Under the pieces are notes generated by a model that saw only the letters and a list, made by a program, of their open reading frames with translations, did no database searches and was not told where the DNA came from. Of a stretch of 5,471 nt of DNA, positions 1 to 5,312 are shown piece after piece (positions within the stretch are counted from its first letter, which is position 1; every line of letters starts with the position of its first letter). A program made the translations under genes and the position numbers. The DNA comes from an uncultured Coriobacteriaceae bacterium. Lineage in GTDB: Bacteria > Actinomycetota > Coriobacteriia > Coriobacteriales > Eggerthellaceae. Location: NCBI GenBank assembly GCA_902796815.1, contig CADBQL010000088.1, positions 1 through 5,471 of the forward strand, in the 5' to 3' direction.

Positions 1-624
1 AAACCCGATGGCAAAGTATTCGAGCACGTCCTCGCTCGAGTCGGCGCGAATATCGCCGATTGCATCGAACGCCTTGCGCGCAAGCTCGACCGGAAACGCC
101 TTGCCAGCAACGTTGAACGCGTACTCGTAGTTCACAAACGAACGCACGAGTATGTCGCGCCCGTATAGGGGGCCCTCGAGCGGAGCGCACCAGCGCGTCA
201 TTTCGCGGACACGCTCGACGGGAACGCTACCATCACCTTTGACAAACGTGGCGAAATGCAGCACGTCATATGGCTCGCGCGCAAATTCGCTGGCCATACG
301 TGCACACGTCTGGCCATGGAGCTCGTCGTCGGCATCGAGGAACGTGACGAGATCGCCCGTCACCGCAGCAAGCCCAGCCCGACGCGCATTGTGCGAGCCG
401 CCGTTTTTTGGCAGGGCGACTACTTTGACGCGTTCGTCGGCTTCTGCCGCCTTCCGAAAAAGCGCGAGCGAGCCATCCGTACTCCCATCGTCGACGCACA
501 CGACCTCGATGTGCTGGTGCGTCTGGCGAAAGCACGACTTGAGCGCACGCTTGATGTAGGGCTCGTCGTTGTAGGCAGGAATGACGATGGAGACCGTGAT
601 GGGCACCTGTTGGTCGCGTTCCAT
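1..624 (-). CDS. Family 2 (GT-A fold) glycosyltransferase, N-terminal 208 residues; 3' end outside window
   Basis: The reading frame is open from an ATG at 624-622 to the left edge without a stop, so the protein is cut by the window, not broken. Residues 11-20 read VSIVIPAYND, the first beta strand of the GT2 nucleotide-sugar fold. VCVDDGSTDGS (42-52) carries the nucleotide-binding Asp pair, and LDADD (96-100) is the metal-binding DxD motif. Near the visible end, NVAGK (171-175) and SSEDV (196-200) match the Lys and Glu-Asp positions typical of polysaccharide GT2 enzymes, where ED lies near the catalytic base. No signal peptide or membrane segment is visible, so a cytoplasmic or membrane-associated enzyme using a nucleotide-diphospho-sugar is expected. 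The donor, acceptor and polymer cannot be told. An AAAGGAGA Shine-Dalgarno (634-641) lies about 9 nt before the ATG. The gene starts 47 nt after hisA with no terminator visible, so read-through from the his operon is likely. A function in histidine synthesis is not expected. Confidence 0.9.
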   Translation of the reverse strand, partial: MERDQQVPITVSIVIPAYNDEPYIKRALKSCFRQTHQHIEVVCVDDGSTDGSLALFRKAAEADERVKVVALPKNGGSHNARRAGLAAVTGDLVTFLDADDELHGQTCARMASEFAREPYDVLHFATFVKGDGSVPVERVREMTRWCAPLEGPLYGRDILVRSFVNYEYAFNVAGKAFPVELARKAFDAIGDIRADSSEDVLEYFAIGF

Positions 625-633
625 GTCCGAAAA

Positions 634-641
634 TCTCCTTT
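634..641 (-). promoter_or_regulatory. Ribosome binding site of the glycosyltransferase
   Basis: The minus strand reads AAAGGAGA about 9 nt upstream of the ATG at 624. It is a near-perfect Shine-Dalgarno. It fixes the start codon, which is followed within ten residues by the conserved VSIVIPAYN strand. Confidence 0.75.
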
Positions 642-671
642 CCGAAAGCACGAGACGATTCTTGCCGGCCG

Positions 672-1394
672 CTAGGCGCGGCACGCCGAAAGGGCTTCTT
701 CGAGCGGAAGCGTCCCTTCATAAATCGCGCGACCCGCAATGACCCCCTCGATGCTTTGCGCCACTTGCGCGAGCCGGTGTATGTCGTCGAGCCCGGCAAC
801 GCCGCCGCTCGCGATGACCGGCGCTCCAAACGCCTCGGCCATGCGGACGTACGCCTGTTCATCGATGCCCGTCTGCATGCCATCGCGGGCTATGTCGGTA
901 TAGACGAGATGGCGATAACCGAGCGCCGCCATACGTCGTGCCAGTTCATCAGCCTGTATCCCGCTACCCTCAATCCAACCTCCGACGGCCACCTCGCCGC
1001 TTTTTGCATCGATGCCCGCTGCGAGCATGTCGCCGTACTCCTCTATGGCAGCTTGAGCAAACTCGGGATCGCGCACGAGCGCCGTACCGAGCACCATACG
1101 TGACGCCCCGGCGTCCGCGAGCCGTGCGAGCACTTCCATGTTGCGCAGCCCACCGCCGATTTCGACCTTAAGCGTTGTCGAGCGGATGACCCTTTCGACA
1201 ACGGCCGCGTTGTCGGCGTTTCCGGATTTAGCGCCATCGAGGTCAACCATATGGAGCCATGTCGCGCCCGCATCTTCAAAACGCTTGGCCTGTTCGACCG
1301 GGTCGTCGTTATAAACGGTCACCTTCGCGTAATCTCCTTTGGCGAGACGCACCGCCTTTCCGCCGAGTATGTCTATCGCTGGTAGCAGGTACAT
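672..1394 (-). CDS. hisA: Phosphoribosylformimino-AICAR-phosphate isomerase (ProFAR isomerase), HisA
   Basis: HisA is a cytosolic (beta-alpha)8 barrel that converts ProFAR to PRFAR, the fourth step of histidine synthesis. The 240-residue length is normal for the family. The N-terminus MYLLPAID places the catalytic Asp at residue 8, and GIDAK places the second catalytic Asp at 129. YTDIARDGM (165-173) contains the conserved Thr-Asp. Phosphate-binding loops are GGGLR (80-84) and SGGV (196-199), with GRAIYEG (221-227) near the end. The GGW segment (138-140) has Gly where the actinobacterial dual-function HisA/TrpF enzyme PriA has an Arg before Gly-Trp. The protein therefore looks like a dedicated HisA, although this is inference. 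The start is ATG with GGAG (1400-1403) 5 nt upstream, and the stop is TAG. It follows hisH after a 129-nt spacer with inverted repeats. The next gene is a glycosyltransferase, not the hisF often found here. Confidence 0.97.
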   Translation of the reverse strand: MYLLPAIDILGGKAVRLAKGDYAKVTVYNDDPVEQAKRFEDAGATWLHMVDLDGAKSGNADNAAVVERVIRSTTLKVEIGGGLRNMEVLARLADAGASRMVLGTALVRDPEFAQAAIEEYGDMLAAGIDAKSGEVAVGGWIEGSGIQADELARRMAALGYRHLVYTDIARDGMQTGIDEQAYVRMAEAFGAPVIASGGVAGLDDIHRLAQVAQSIEGVIAGRAIYEGTLPLEEALSACRA

Positions 1395-1408
1395 GTTTGC
1401 TCCATTCT

Positions 1409-1426
1409 GCCGCCTTCGCCGGCGGC
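1409..1426 (-). repeat. GC-rich hairpin just upstream of the hisA ribosome binding site
   Basis: GCCGCC and GGCGGC form a perfect 6-bp GC stem around a GGCGAA loop. In the transcript the stem ends 14 nt before the hisA ATG and about 5 nt before its GGAG. It may affect access to the ribosome binding site, but no function is proven. Confidence 0.5.
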
Positions 1427-1465
1427 GTTCATCGTAACGACGTCATCCGTTTTACCCTGATCCGC

Positions 1466-1507
1466 TCGTCTCGCTTTTCTCGAACGTAACGAACATGGGC
1501 GAGACGA
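1466..1507. repeat. Inverted repeat with 9-bp arms in the hisH-hisA spacer
   Basis: Arms tcgtctcgc (1466-1474) and gcgagacga (1499-1507) are exact reverse complements separated by 24 nt. The repeat lies wholly between hisH and hisA. There is no poly-T tail, so it reads as a hairpin or possible protein site rather than a terminator. Confidence 0.5.
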
Positions 1508-1523
1508 AACGAGGCGGCAGGAA

Positions 1524-2174
1524 TTAGTCAGCGAGTTTCGCAAAGTTAGCGAGCAGACGCATCCCAGCATCCGAGCTCTTCTCGGGATGGAATTGAACGC
1601 CGAATGCACGCGGACCGACTTGGACGGCGCAGGGGAACGTAACCGAATGCGTCGTGGTCGCAATAGCAGCGTCGGTCTGCGGGGCAGCAAAGCTGTGAGT
1701 GAAATAGAAGAACTCGCCGTCGGCTATTCCCTCGAAAAGCGCCCGCGCACCTGTGTCGTCGAGCGCGCCCGGCACGTAATCGACGGTATTCCATCCGACA
1801 TGCGGGATCTTGTAGCTAATGCCTTGCGCATCGGTCTTAGGCAGAGCGTCGACGATGCCGTTCAACAGGCCGAGACCCGGCGTCGGCTTTTCGCCCGCAT
1901 GCTCGGTGCCGCCCTCGAACATGAGGTGCAACCCCAGGCAGATGCCGAGAAACGGTACGCCATCCAGGATCCTTCGGTAAACGAGCTCCATCTGCTCGAG
2001 AGCGCGCATCGACTCCGCGGCATCGGTGAACGCGCCCACGCCCGGCAGCACGATCGCATGCGCCGAAAGGATGTCGTTTTTGTCGTCTGTGATACGCGCG
2101 TCGGCCCCGACGCCGGTCAAGCCCCGCTCGACTGATTTGAGGTTTCCCTTGTGGTAATCAACTACTGCTATCAA
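1524..2174 (-). CDS. hisH: Imidazole glycerol phosphate synthase, glutamine amidotransferase subunit HisH
   Basis: HisH is a class I glutaminase. It releases ammonia that HisF uses to turn PRFAR into imidazoleglycerol phosphate and AICAR. The catalytic triad is visible: Cys79 in GICLG (77-81), then His196 and Glu198 in FHPEKS (195-200). PGVGAF (44-49) carries the oxyanion-region motif, and KIPHVGWN (122-129) is the typical family signature. The length of 216 residues is slightly above the common 200-210. The start is TTG at 2174-2172. An in-frame TAA lies only one codon further upstream and the next internal Met is residue 56, so no ATG or GTG alternative would keep the conserved N-terminus IAVVDYHKGNLKSV. 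AGGA lies about 7 nt before the TTG. The gene follows hisB after 52 nt. Its obligate partner hisF is not in this window. Confidence 0.96.
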   Translation of the reverse strand: MIAVVDYHKGNLKSVERGLTGVGADARITDDKNDILSAHAIVLPGVGAFTDAAESMRALEQMELVYRRILDGVPFLGICLGLHLMFEGGTEHAGEKPTPGLGLLNGIVDALPKTDAQGISYKIPHVGWNTVDYVPGALDDTGARALFEGIADGEFFYFTHSFAAPQTDAAIATTTHSVTFPCAVQVGPRAFGVQFHPEKSSDAGMRLLANFAKLAD

Positions 2175-2226
2175 CGTTTATTCCTGTCGACGTTTTGCAA
2201 GAAGCACCTGGCGCTACTCGCGTTCT

Positions 2227-2817
2227 TTATAATACGCCCTTCGTGCTCGGGAGGCTTTCCGATGCGCGCGGATCGGTCTCGAGCGCCATGCGAAGCGCGC
2301 GCCCGCACGCTTTGAAGGCAGCCTCGATCACATGGTGGAGGTTTTCGCCCGCAAGCTCGCGCACGTGCAGCGTGATGCCCGCGTTCGTCGCGAATGCGAT
2401 GAAGAATTCCTTGGCGAGCGTCGTGTCAAACGTCCCGAGCATCTGGTAGGGCACATCCATATCCCAGTACAGCGCTCCCCTGCCAGAAAAGTCGACCGCG
2501 ACGAGCACGAGCGCCTCGTCCATGGGCACAAGCGCGTTTCCGAACCGCGTGATGCCGCGTTTGTCCCCGACGGCCTCGCGCAGCGCCTGGCCGAGCACGA
2601 TGCCTGCGTCTTCGACGGTGTGGTGGCCGTCCACCTGCAAGTCTCCGCTCGCACGCACAGTAAGGTCAAACAGGCCGTGACGTCCGAACGCATCGATCAT
2701 GTGGTCAAAAAACCCTATGCCAGTATCGGCCGCAACCTTCCCGGTTCCGTCCACGTCGATGGCAACGGAGATGTCCGTTTCCTTTGTGGTTCGCGCAATC
2801 TGAGCTTCACGTGCCAC
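2227..2817 (-). CDS. hisB: Imidazoleglycerol-phosphate dehydratase, HisB (monofunctional)
   Basis: HisB dehydrates imidazoleglycerol phosphate to imidazoleacetol phosphate using bound Mn. Numbered from the chosen GTG, the protein has 196 residues, the normal size for the stand-alone enzyme. It has no fused N-terminal histidinol-phosphatase domain. Metal-binding motifs are FFDHM (36-40), DGHHTVED (63-70) and GENLHHVIEAAFKA (157-170). PMDEALV (98-104) and the C-terminal LPSTKGVL (189-196) are family signatures. The frame stays open upstream to an ATG at 2877. The GTG at 2817-2815 is preferred because AAAGGA lies 6 nt before it and the N-terminus ARTTKETDI then sits at the usual place. The ATG at 2877 has no Shine-Dalgarno and is part of palindrome A, and the extra 20 residues look non-conserved. 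A 135-nt AT-rich spacer separates this gene from hisC, so it may have its own promoter. Confidence 0.96.
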   Translation of the reverse strand: MAREAQIARTTKETDISVAIDVDGTGKVAADTGIGFFDHMIDAFGRHGLFDLTVRASGDLQVDGHHTVEDAGIVLGQALREAVGDKRGITRFGNALVPMDEALVLVAVDFSGRGALYWDMDVPYQMLGTFDTTLAKEFFIAFATNAGITLHVRELAGENLHHVIEAAFKACGRALRMALETDPRASESLPSTKGVL

Positions 2818-2823
2818 GTTGCG

Positions 2824-2829
2824 TCCTTT
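2824..2829 (-). promoter_or_regulatory. Ribosome binding site that decides the hisB GTG start
   Basis: The minus strand reads AAAGGA 6 nt before GTG 2817-2815. No similar motif precedes the alternative in-frame ATG at 2877-2875. This supports the 196-residue product over a 216-residue one. Confidence 0.65.
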
Positions 2830-2851
2830 CCGGCGTGCCGCCTTTTCCCTA

Positions 2852-2880
2852 ATTACAACTAAAATGCTTAATGACATAAA
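2852..2880 (-). promoter_or_regulatory. Candidate internal promoter facing hisB
   Basis: The minus strand reads TTTATG (2880-2875), a 17-nt spacer, then TGTAAT (2857-2852). The -10 matches 5 of 6 consensus bases and the -35 matches 3 of 6. The -35 lies in the arm of palindrome A and the -10 just outside it. Transcription would start near 2845, leaving a leader of about 25-30 nt that still contains the hisB Shine-Dalgarno. It could drive hisB-hisH-hisA-glycosyltransferase. This is prediction only. Confidence 0.35.
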
Positions 2881-2897
2881 GTCGGGTTTTATGTCAT
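2871..2897. repeat. Palindrome A (10-bp perfect arms, 7-nt loop)
   Basis: ATGACATAAA and TTTATGTCAT are exact reverse complements around the loop GTCGGGT on the plus strand. A dimeric repressor site or an RNA hairpin would both fit the geometry. The in-frame but unlikely upstream ATG of hisB (2877-2875) falls in its left arm. Confidence 0.85.
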
Positions 2898-2934
2898 ATT
2901 GCTCTGGCGTATTTAATTATGACCAATTCGCTTA

Positions 2935-2961
2935 ATGACAAAAAACCCGACTTTATGTCAT
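2935..2961. repeat. Palindrome B (10-bp arms with one mismatch, inverted loop)
   Basis: Arms ATGACAAAAA and TTTATGTCAT pair at 9 of 10 positions around the loop ACCCGAC, the exact reverse complement of palindrome A's loop. Its right end overlaps hisC: on the minus strand the last codons ATG ACA TAA are the first nine bases of the palindrome. Confidence 0.85.
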
Positions 2962-4029
2962 GTTCACGATGCGAACGAGCTCTTGCAGGAAACGCTCGTT
3001 CTCCTCTGGGGTGCCGATCGAAGCGCGCAAGCAGTTCTCGAGGCCGGCGGATCGCGAAAAGTCGCGCACGAGCACGCCTGCTTCGAGCAAATCGGCCCAC
3101 ACCTTGCCAGCATCGATGCGCTCGTCGAGTTTGAACAGGATGTAGTTCGAATCCGACGGGAACGCGGATACGCCTTCAAGGGAGTTGAGCGCGTCGAATA
3201 CGACTTCCCTCTGCTCGATAATCGCATCGATGCCTTTCTCGAACTGCGCCCGGTTCGCGTAAACGATGCGCGCGATCGCCTGCGAGACCGCATCAACCGA
3301 ATAGGGTTGACGCACCTTTTTGAACTCGTTCAACACGGCGCTGTTGCCGAGCAGATAGCCCATGCGCACGCCGGCAAGCGAAAACGCCTTAGAAAACGTG
3401 CGCAAAATGACGAGGTTGTCATGCTCTTCGAGCAGCGGGCGCACGGTATAGCGCGAAAACTCGAAGTACGCTTCGTCAACCATGATGAGCGCATCGCTCG
3501 CTTCAAGCATCGCACGCACGATATTACCGGTCGCAAGGCCGCCCGTCGGATTGTTGGGACTCGTCACGATTGCGTAATCGATGTCGCCCTGAGCGAGGCG
3601 CGCGAGAATCGCCTCCTCGTCAAGGGAAAAATCTTCCTTACGCGCAACGTCGACAATGGCCGTATTCGTAAGCTGAGCGTTATTGCGGTACACGCTAAAC
3701 GTCGGCGGGAAATTGAGAAACGTTCGTCCAGGTCCGCCCCATGCGAGCGCGAGGTCGAACAAGAGCTCATCGCCACCGTTTCCCATAAGCACCTGGTCGC
3801 GGTCAAGCCCGTTAGCCTCAGCAATCATGTCGCGCAAATCGTTTGCAAGCGGATCTGGATAGCGGTTGAAAGGCACTTTTCGGATCTCGTGCTCGATTTC
3901 ACGGCGAATCTCGAACGGAACGTCGAGCGAGTTCTCGTTCGCCGAGATCATGACATCAGCAGGAATGTACTTGGGATCATAAGGCTCGATGGCGGCAAGC
4001 TGCGGAGCCGATGCGCGAACCGACCTCAT
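2953..4029 (-). CDS. hisC: Histidinol-phosphate aminotransferase, HisC
   Basis: HisC is a cytosolic PLP enzyme (fold type I, class I/II aminotransferase) that converts imidazoleacetol phosphate and glutamate to histidinol phosphate. From the chosen ATG (4029-4027) it has 358 residues, usual for the family. Visible motifs are GNGGDELL (83-90), SPNNPTG (157-163), VDEAY (184-188, with the PLP-contacting Asp185 and Tyr188), and TFSKAFSLAGVRMGY (211-225) with the Schiff-base Lys214 and Arg222. Arg335 in LRASIGT is the expected substrate-carboxylate Arg. The start is chosen over an in-frame ATG at 4074 because it forms an ATGA overlap with the hisD stop and has GAGGAG 8 nt upstream. The longer form would overlap hisD by 49 nt and add an unconserved tail. 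The hisD-hisC overlap implies translational coupling. The final Met-Thr-stop lies inside palindrome B. Confidence 0.97.
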   Translation of the reverse strand: MRSVRASAPQLAAIEPYDPKYIPADVMISANENSLDVPFEIRREIEHEIRKVPFNRYPDPLANDLRDMIAEANGLDRDQVLMGNGGDELLFDLALAWGGPGRTFLNFPPTFSVYRNNAQLTNTAIVDVARKEDFSLDEEAILARLAQGDIDYAIVTSPNNPTGGLATGNIVRAMLEASDALIMVDEAYFEFSRYTVRPLLEEHDNLVILRTFSKAFSLAGVRMGYLLGNSAVLNEFKKVRQPYSVDAVSQAIARIVYANRAQFEKGIDAIIEQREVVFDALNSLEGVSAFPSDSNYILFKLDERIDAGKVWADLLEAGVLVRDFSRSAGLENCLRASIGTPEENERFLQELVRIVNMT

Positions 4030-5312
4030 TTGAGACGCTCCTCGCGCAATTCGACGCTGCGCGCATGTGCCCACAGTCCCTCGTGACGAGCGATCTTGAC
4101 GATTGAGTCAGCATCGTCGGCAAGCGCCTGCGGTGAATACTGGATAATCGACGATTTCTTGATGAACTCGTCGACCGAAAGCGGGCTCGAGAACCGCGCA
4201 GTTCCACCCGTCGGAAGCGTATGGTTCGGACCCGCCACGTAGTCGCCGACAGCCTCGGGCGTCCATTCGCCCATGAAAATCGCACCGGCATTGCGGATAG
4301 CGCCGAGGACGTTCATCGGCTGATCGATATGCAGCTCCAAGTGCTCGGGCGCAATGACGTTCACGGCGCCGATTGCCTGGTCAAGGTCAGAACATATGAC
4401 GATGAGCCCCTCGTTGTCGAGCGAGGCCGTCGTGATTTCGGCACGCGTCGACGATTTCAGGTGCTCGGCAATGGCCGATTCGACCGCGTCGGCATACGCC
4501 TCGTCGAAAGCGACCAGATAGCAGGTCGCAAGCGGATCATGCTCGGCCTGGGCCATAAGGTCGATCGCGACAAGAGAGGGATCGGCGCTTTCGTCTGCCA
4601 CGACGCATACCTCTGAAGGGCCTGCAATCATATCGATGCCCACATCGCCGCTCACAACCTTCTTCGCCGCCGCGACGAATGCGTTTCCGGGACCTGTAAT
4701 CTTGTCAACCGGGGCAATCTGCTCGGTACCGTAGGCGAGAGCCGCAATGGCTTGCGCGCCGCCCACGGAATAAATTTCGGTAACACCTGCGAGCTGGGCA
4801 GCTTTGAGGATGGCGGGGTCGAGCGAGCCGTCTTTCGTAGGCGGATTGACCACGACGATGCGCTTGACGCCTGCAACACTTGCGGGAAGCGCATTCATGA
4901 GCAGCGTCGACGGATAGAGGGCGCGTCCACCCGGAACGTAGATGCCCACGGAATCGAGCGGGGTCACCTTCGCTCCGACGACGGCGCCGTTCGGCCGCGT
5001 CGCAAACCAGCTTTGCTGGAGCTGGCGCTCGTGGAATTCGCGTATTTGGGTTGCAGCATGCTCGAGCGCTTCAGCAAGCGCAGGTTCGCAACGCTTCGCC
5101 GCCTCGTCGATCGCGTCTTGCGAAACGCGGAAATTCTCGATTTGCACGCCGTCAAACTTGGCGGTGAGCTCCTTGAGGCATTCGTCTCCGCGCGTCCGCA
5201 CGTCTTCGACAATTTGCGTCGCGATTTGCAAGGCGTTCGCGTTAAAGGCGCTCTTGCGCGCAAGGTGCGCGTTCGAAAACGTTTCGCCCTGCTGTAGTAC
5301 GATTCTTCTCAT
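4026..5312 (-). CDS. hisD: Histidinol dehydrogenase, HisD
   Basis: HisD is a zinc, NAD-dependent enzyme that oxidises L-histidinol twice to L-histidine, the last two steps of the pathway. The 428-residue length is typical. YVPGGRA (125-131) and ITGPGNAFV (205-213) are conserved NAD/substrate-region motifs. Zinc ligands are apparent as Gln255 and His258 in QAEHDP, Asp357 in VGDYVAGPNH, and His416 in HEGLWAHA. The catalytic Glu323-His324 pair sits in APEHLEL, and His364 in GPNHTLPT. The ATG start (5312-5310) has AAGGAA about 8 nt upstream and gives the expected N-terminal segment. The stop TGA overlaps the hisC ATG. It is the first his gene in the window. Whether hisG or another his gene precedes it lies beyond the right edge. 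Confidence 0.98.
   Translation of the reverse strand: MRRIVLQQGETFSNAHLARKSAFNANALQIATQIVEDVRTRGDECLKELTAKFDGVQIENFRVSQDAIDEAAKRCEPALAEALEHAATQIREFHERQLQQSWFATRPNGAVVGAKVTPLDSVGIYVPGGRALYPSTLLMNALPASVAGVKRIVVVNPPTKDGSLDPAILKAAQLAGVTEIYSVGGAQAIAALAYGTEQIAPVDKITGPGNAFVAAAKKVVSGDVGIDMIAGPSEVCVVADESADPSLVAIDLMAQAEHDPLATCYLVAFDEAYADAVESAIAEHLKSSTRAEITTASLDNEGLIVICSDLDQAIGAVNVIAPEHLELHIDQPMNVLGAIRNAGAIFMGEWTPEAVGDYVAGPNHTLPTGGTARFSSPLSVDEFIKKSSIIQYSPQALADDADSIVKIARHEGLWAHARSVELREERLK

Larger units (their letters stand above)
1395..1523 (-). other. hisH-hisA spacer with nested inverted repeats
   Basis: This 129-nt gap is long for the inside of a his operon and holds no convincing gene. A 14-codon ATG frame lacks a Shine-Dalgarno. 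An outer inverted repeat of 9 bp (ctgccgcct 1407-1415, aggcggcag 1512-1520) encloses an inner one of 9 bp (tcgtctcgc 1466-1474, gcgagacga 1499-1507). A tight local hairpin is possible at 1409-1426 and shares bases with the outer repeat. No T-rich tract follows any stem in the direction of transcription, so an intrinsic terminator is not supported. No good promoter was seen. Confidence 0.6.
2850..2961. repeat. AT-rich paired-palindrome element between hisC and hisB
   Basis: Two 27-bp palindromes, A (2871-2897) and B (2935-2961), are separated by 37 bp. B equals the reverse complement of A at 26 of 27 positions, so 2871-2961 has near-perfect 27-bp terminal inverted repeats. The two halves are also related head to tail: 2850-2897 and 2914-2961 share 35 of 48 positions with a 64-bp period, including TAATTA and GCTTAATGACA. 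Only the 7-nt loop is reversed. The stretch is much richer in A and T than the flanking genes. It has no open reading frame of note. No target-site duplication is obvious. It could be a MITE-like insertion, a double operator, or a structured RNA segment. Confidence 0.85.

Noticed and set aside
266..883. Minus-strand open frame of 205 codons bridging hisA and the glycosyltransferase
   Set aside because: It is out of frame with both genes, and its Arg/Ser-rich translation has no motifs. The real frames carry full family signatures.
1454..1498. Fourteen-codon peptide between hisH and hisA (MFVTFEKSETSGSG)
   Set aside because: It has no Shine-Dalgarno, no His codons that would suggest an attenuation leader, and overlaps an inverted repeat.
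2818..2877. Twenty extra N-terminal residues for HisB from an ATG at 2877
   Set aside because: There is no Shine-Dalgarno, the ATG belongs to palindrome A, and the GTG at 2817 has AAAGGA upstream and gives the normal family length.
2871..2961. Intrinsic terminator between hisC and hisB
   Set aside because: The stems are AT-rich at the base and no uridine tract follows either the small hairpins or the long one in the direction of transcription.
2935..4086. Long open frame of 383 codons on the plus strand, antisense to hisC
   Set aside because: It lies entirely over hisC, has no recognisable motif and is rich in Arg and His as expected for the complement of a GC-biased gene. HisC is unambiguous on the other strand.
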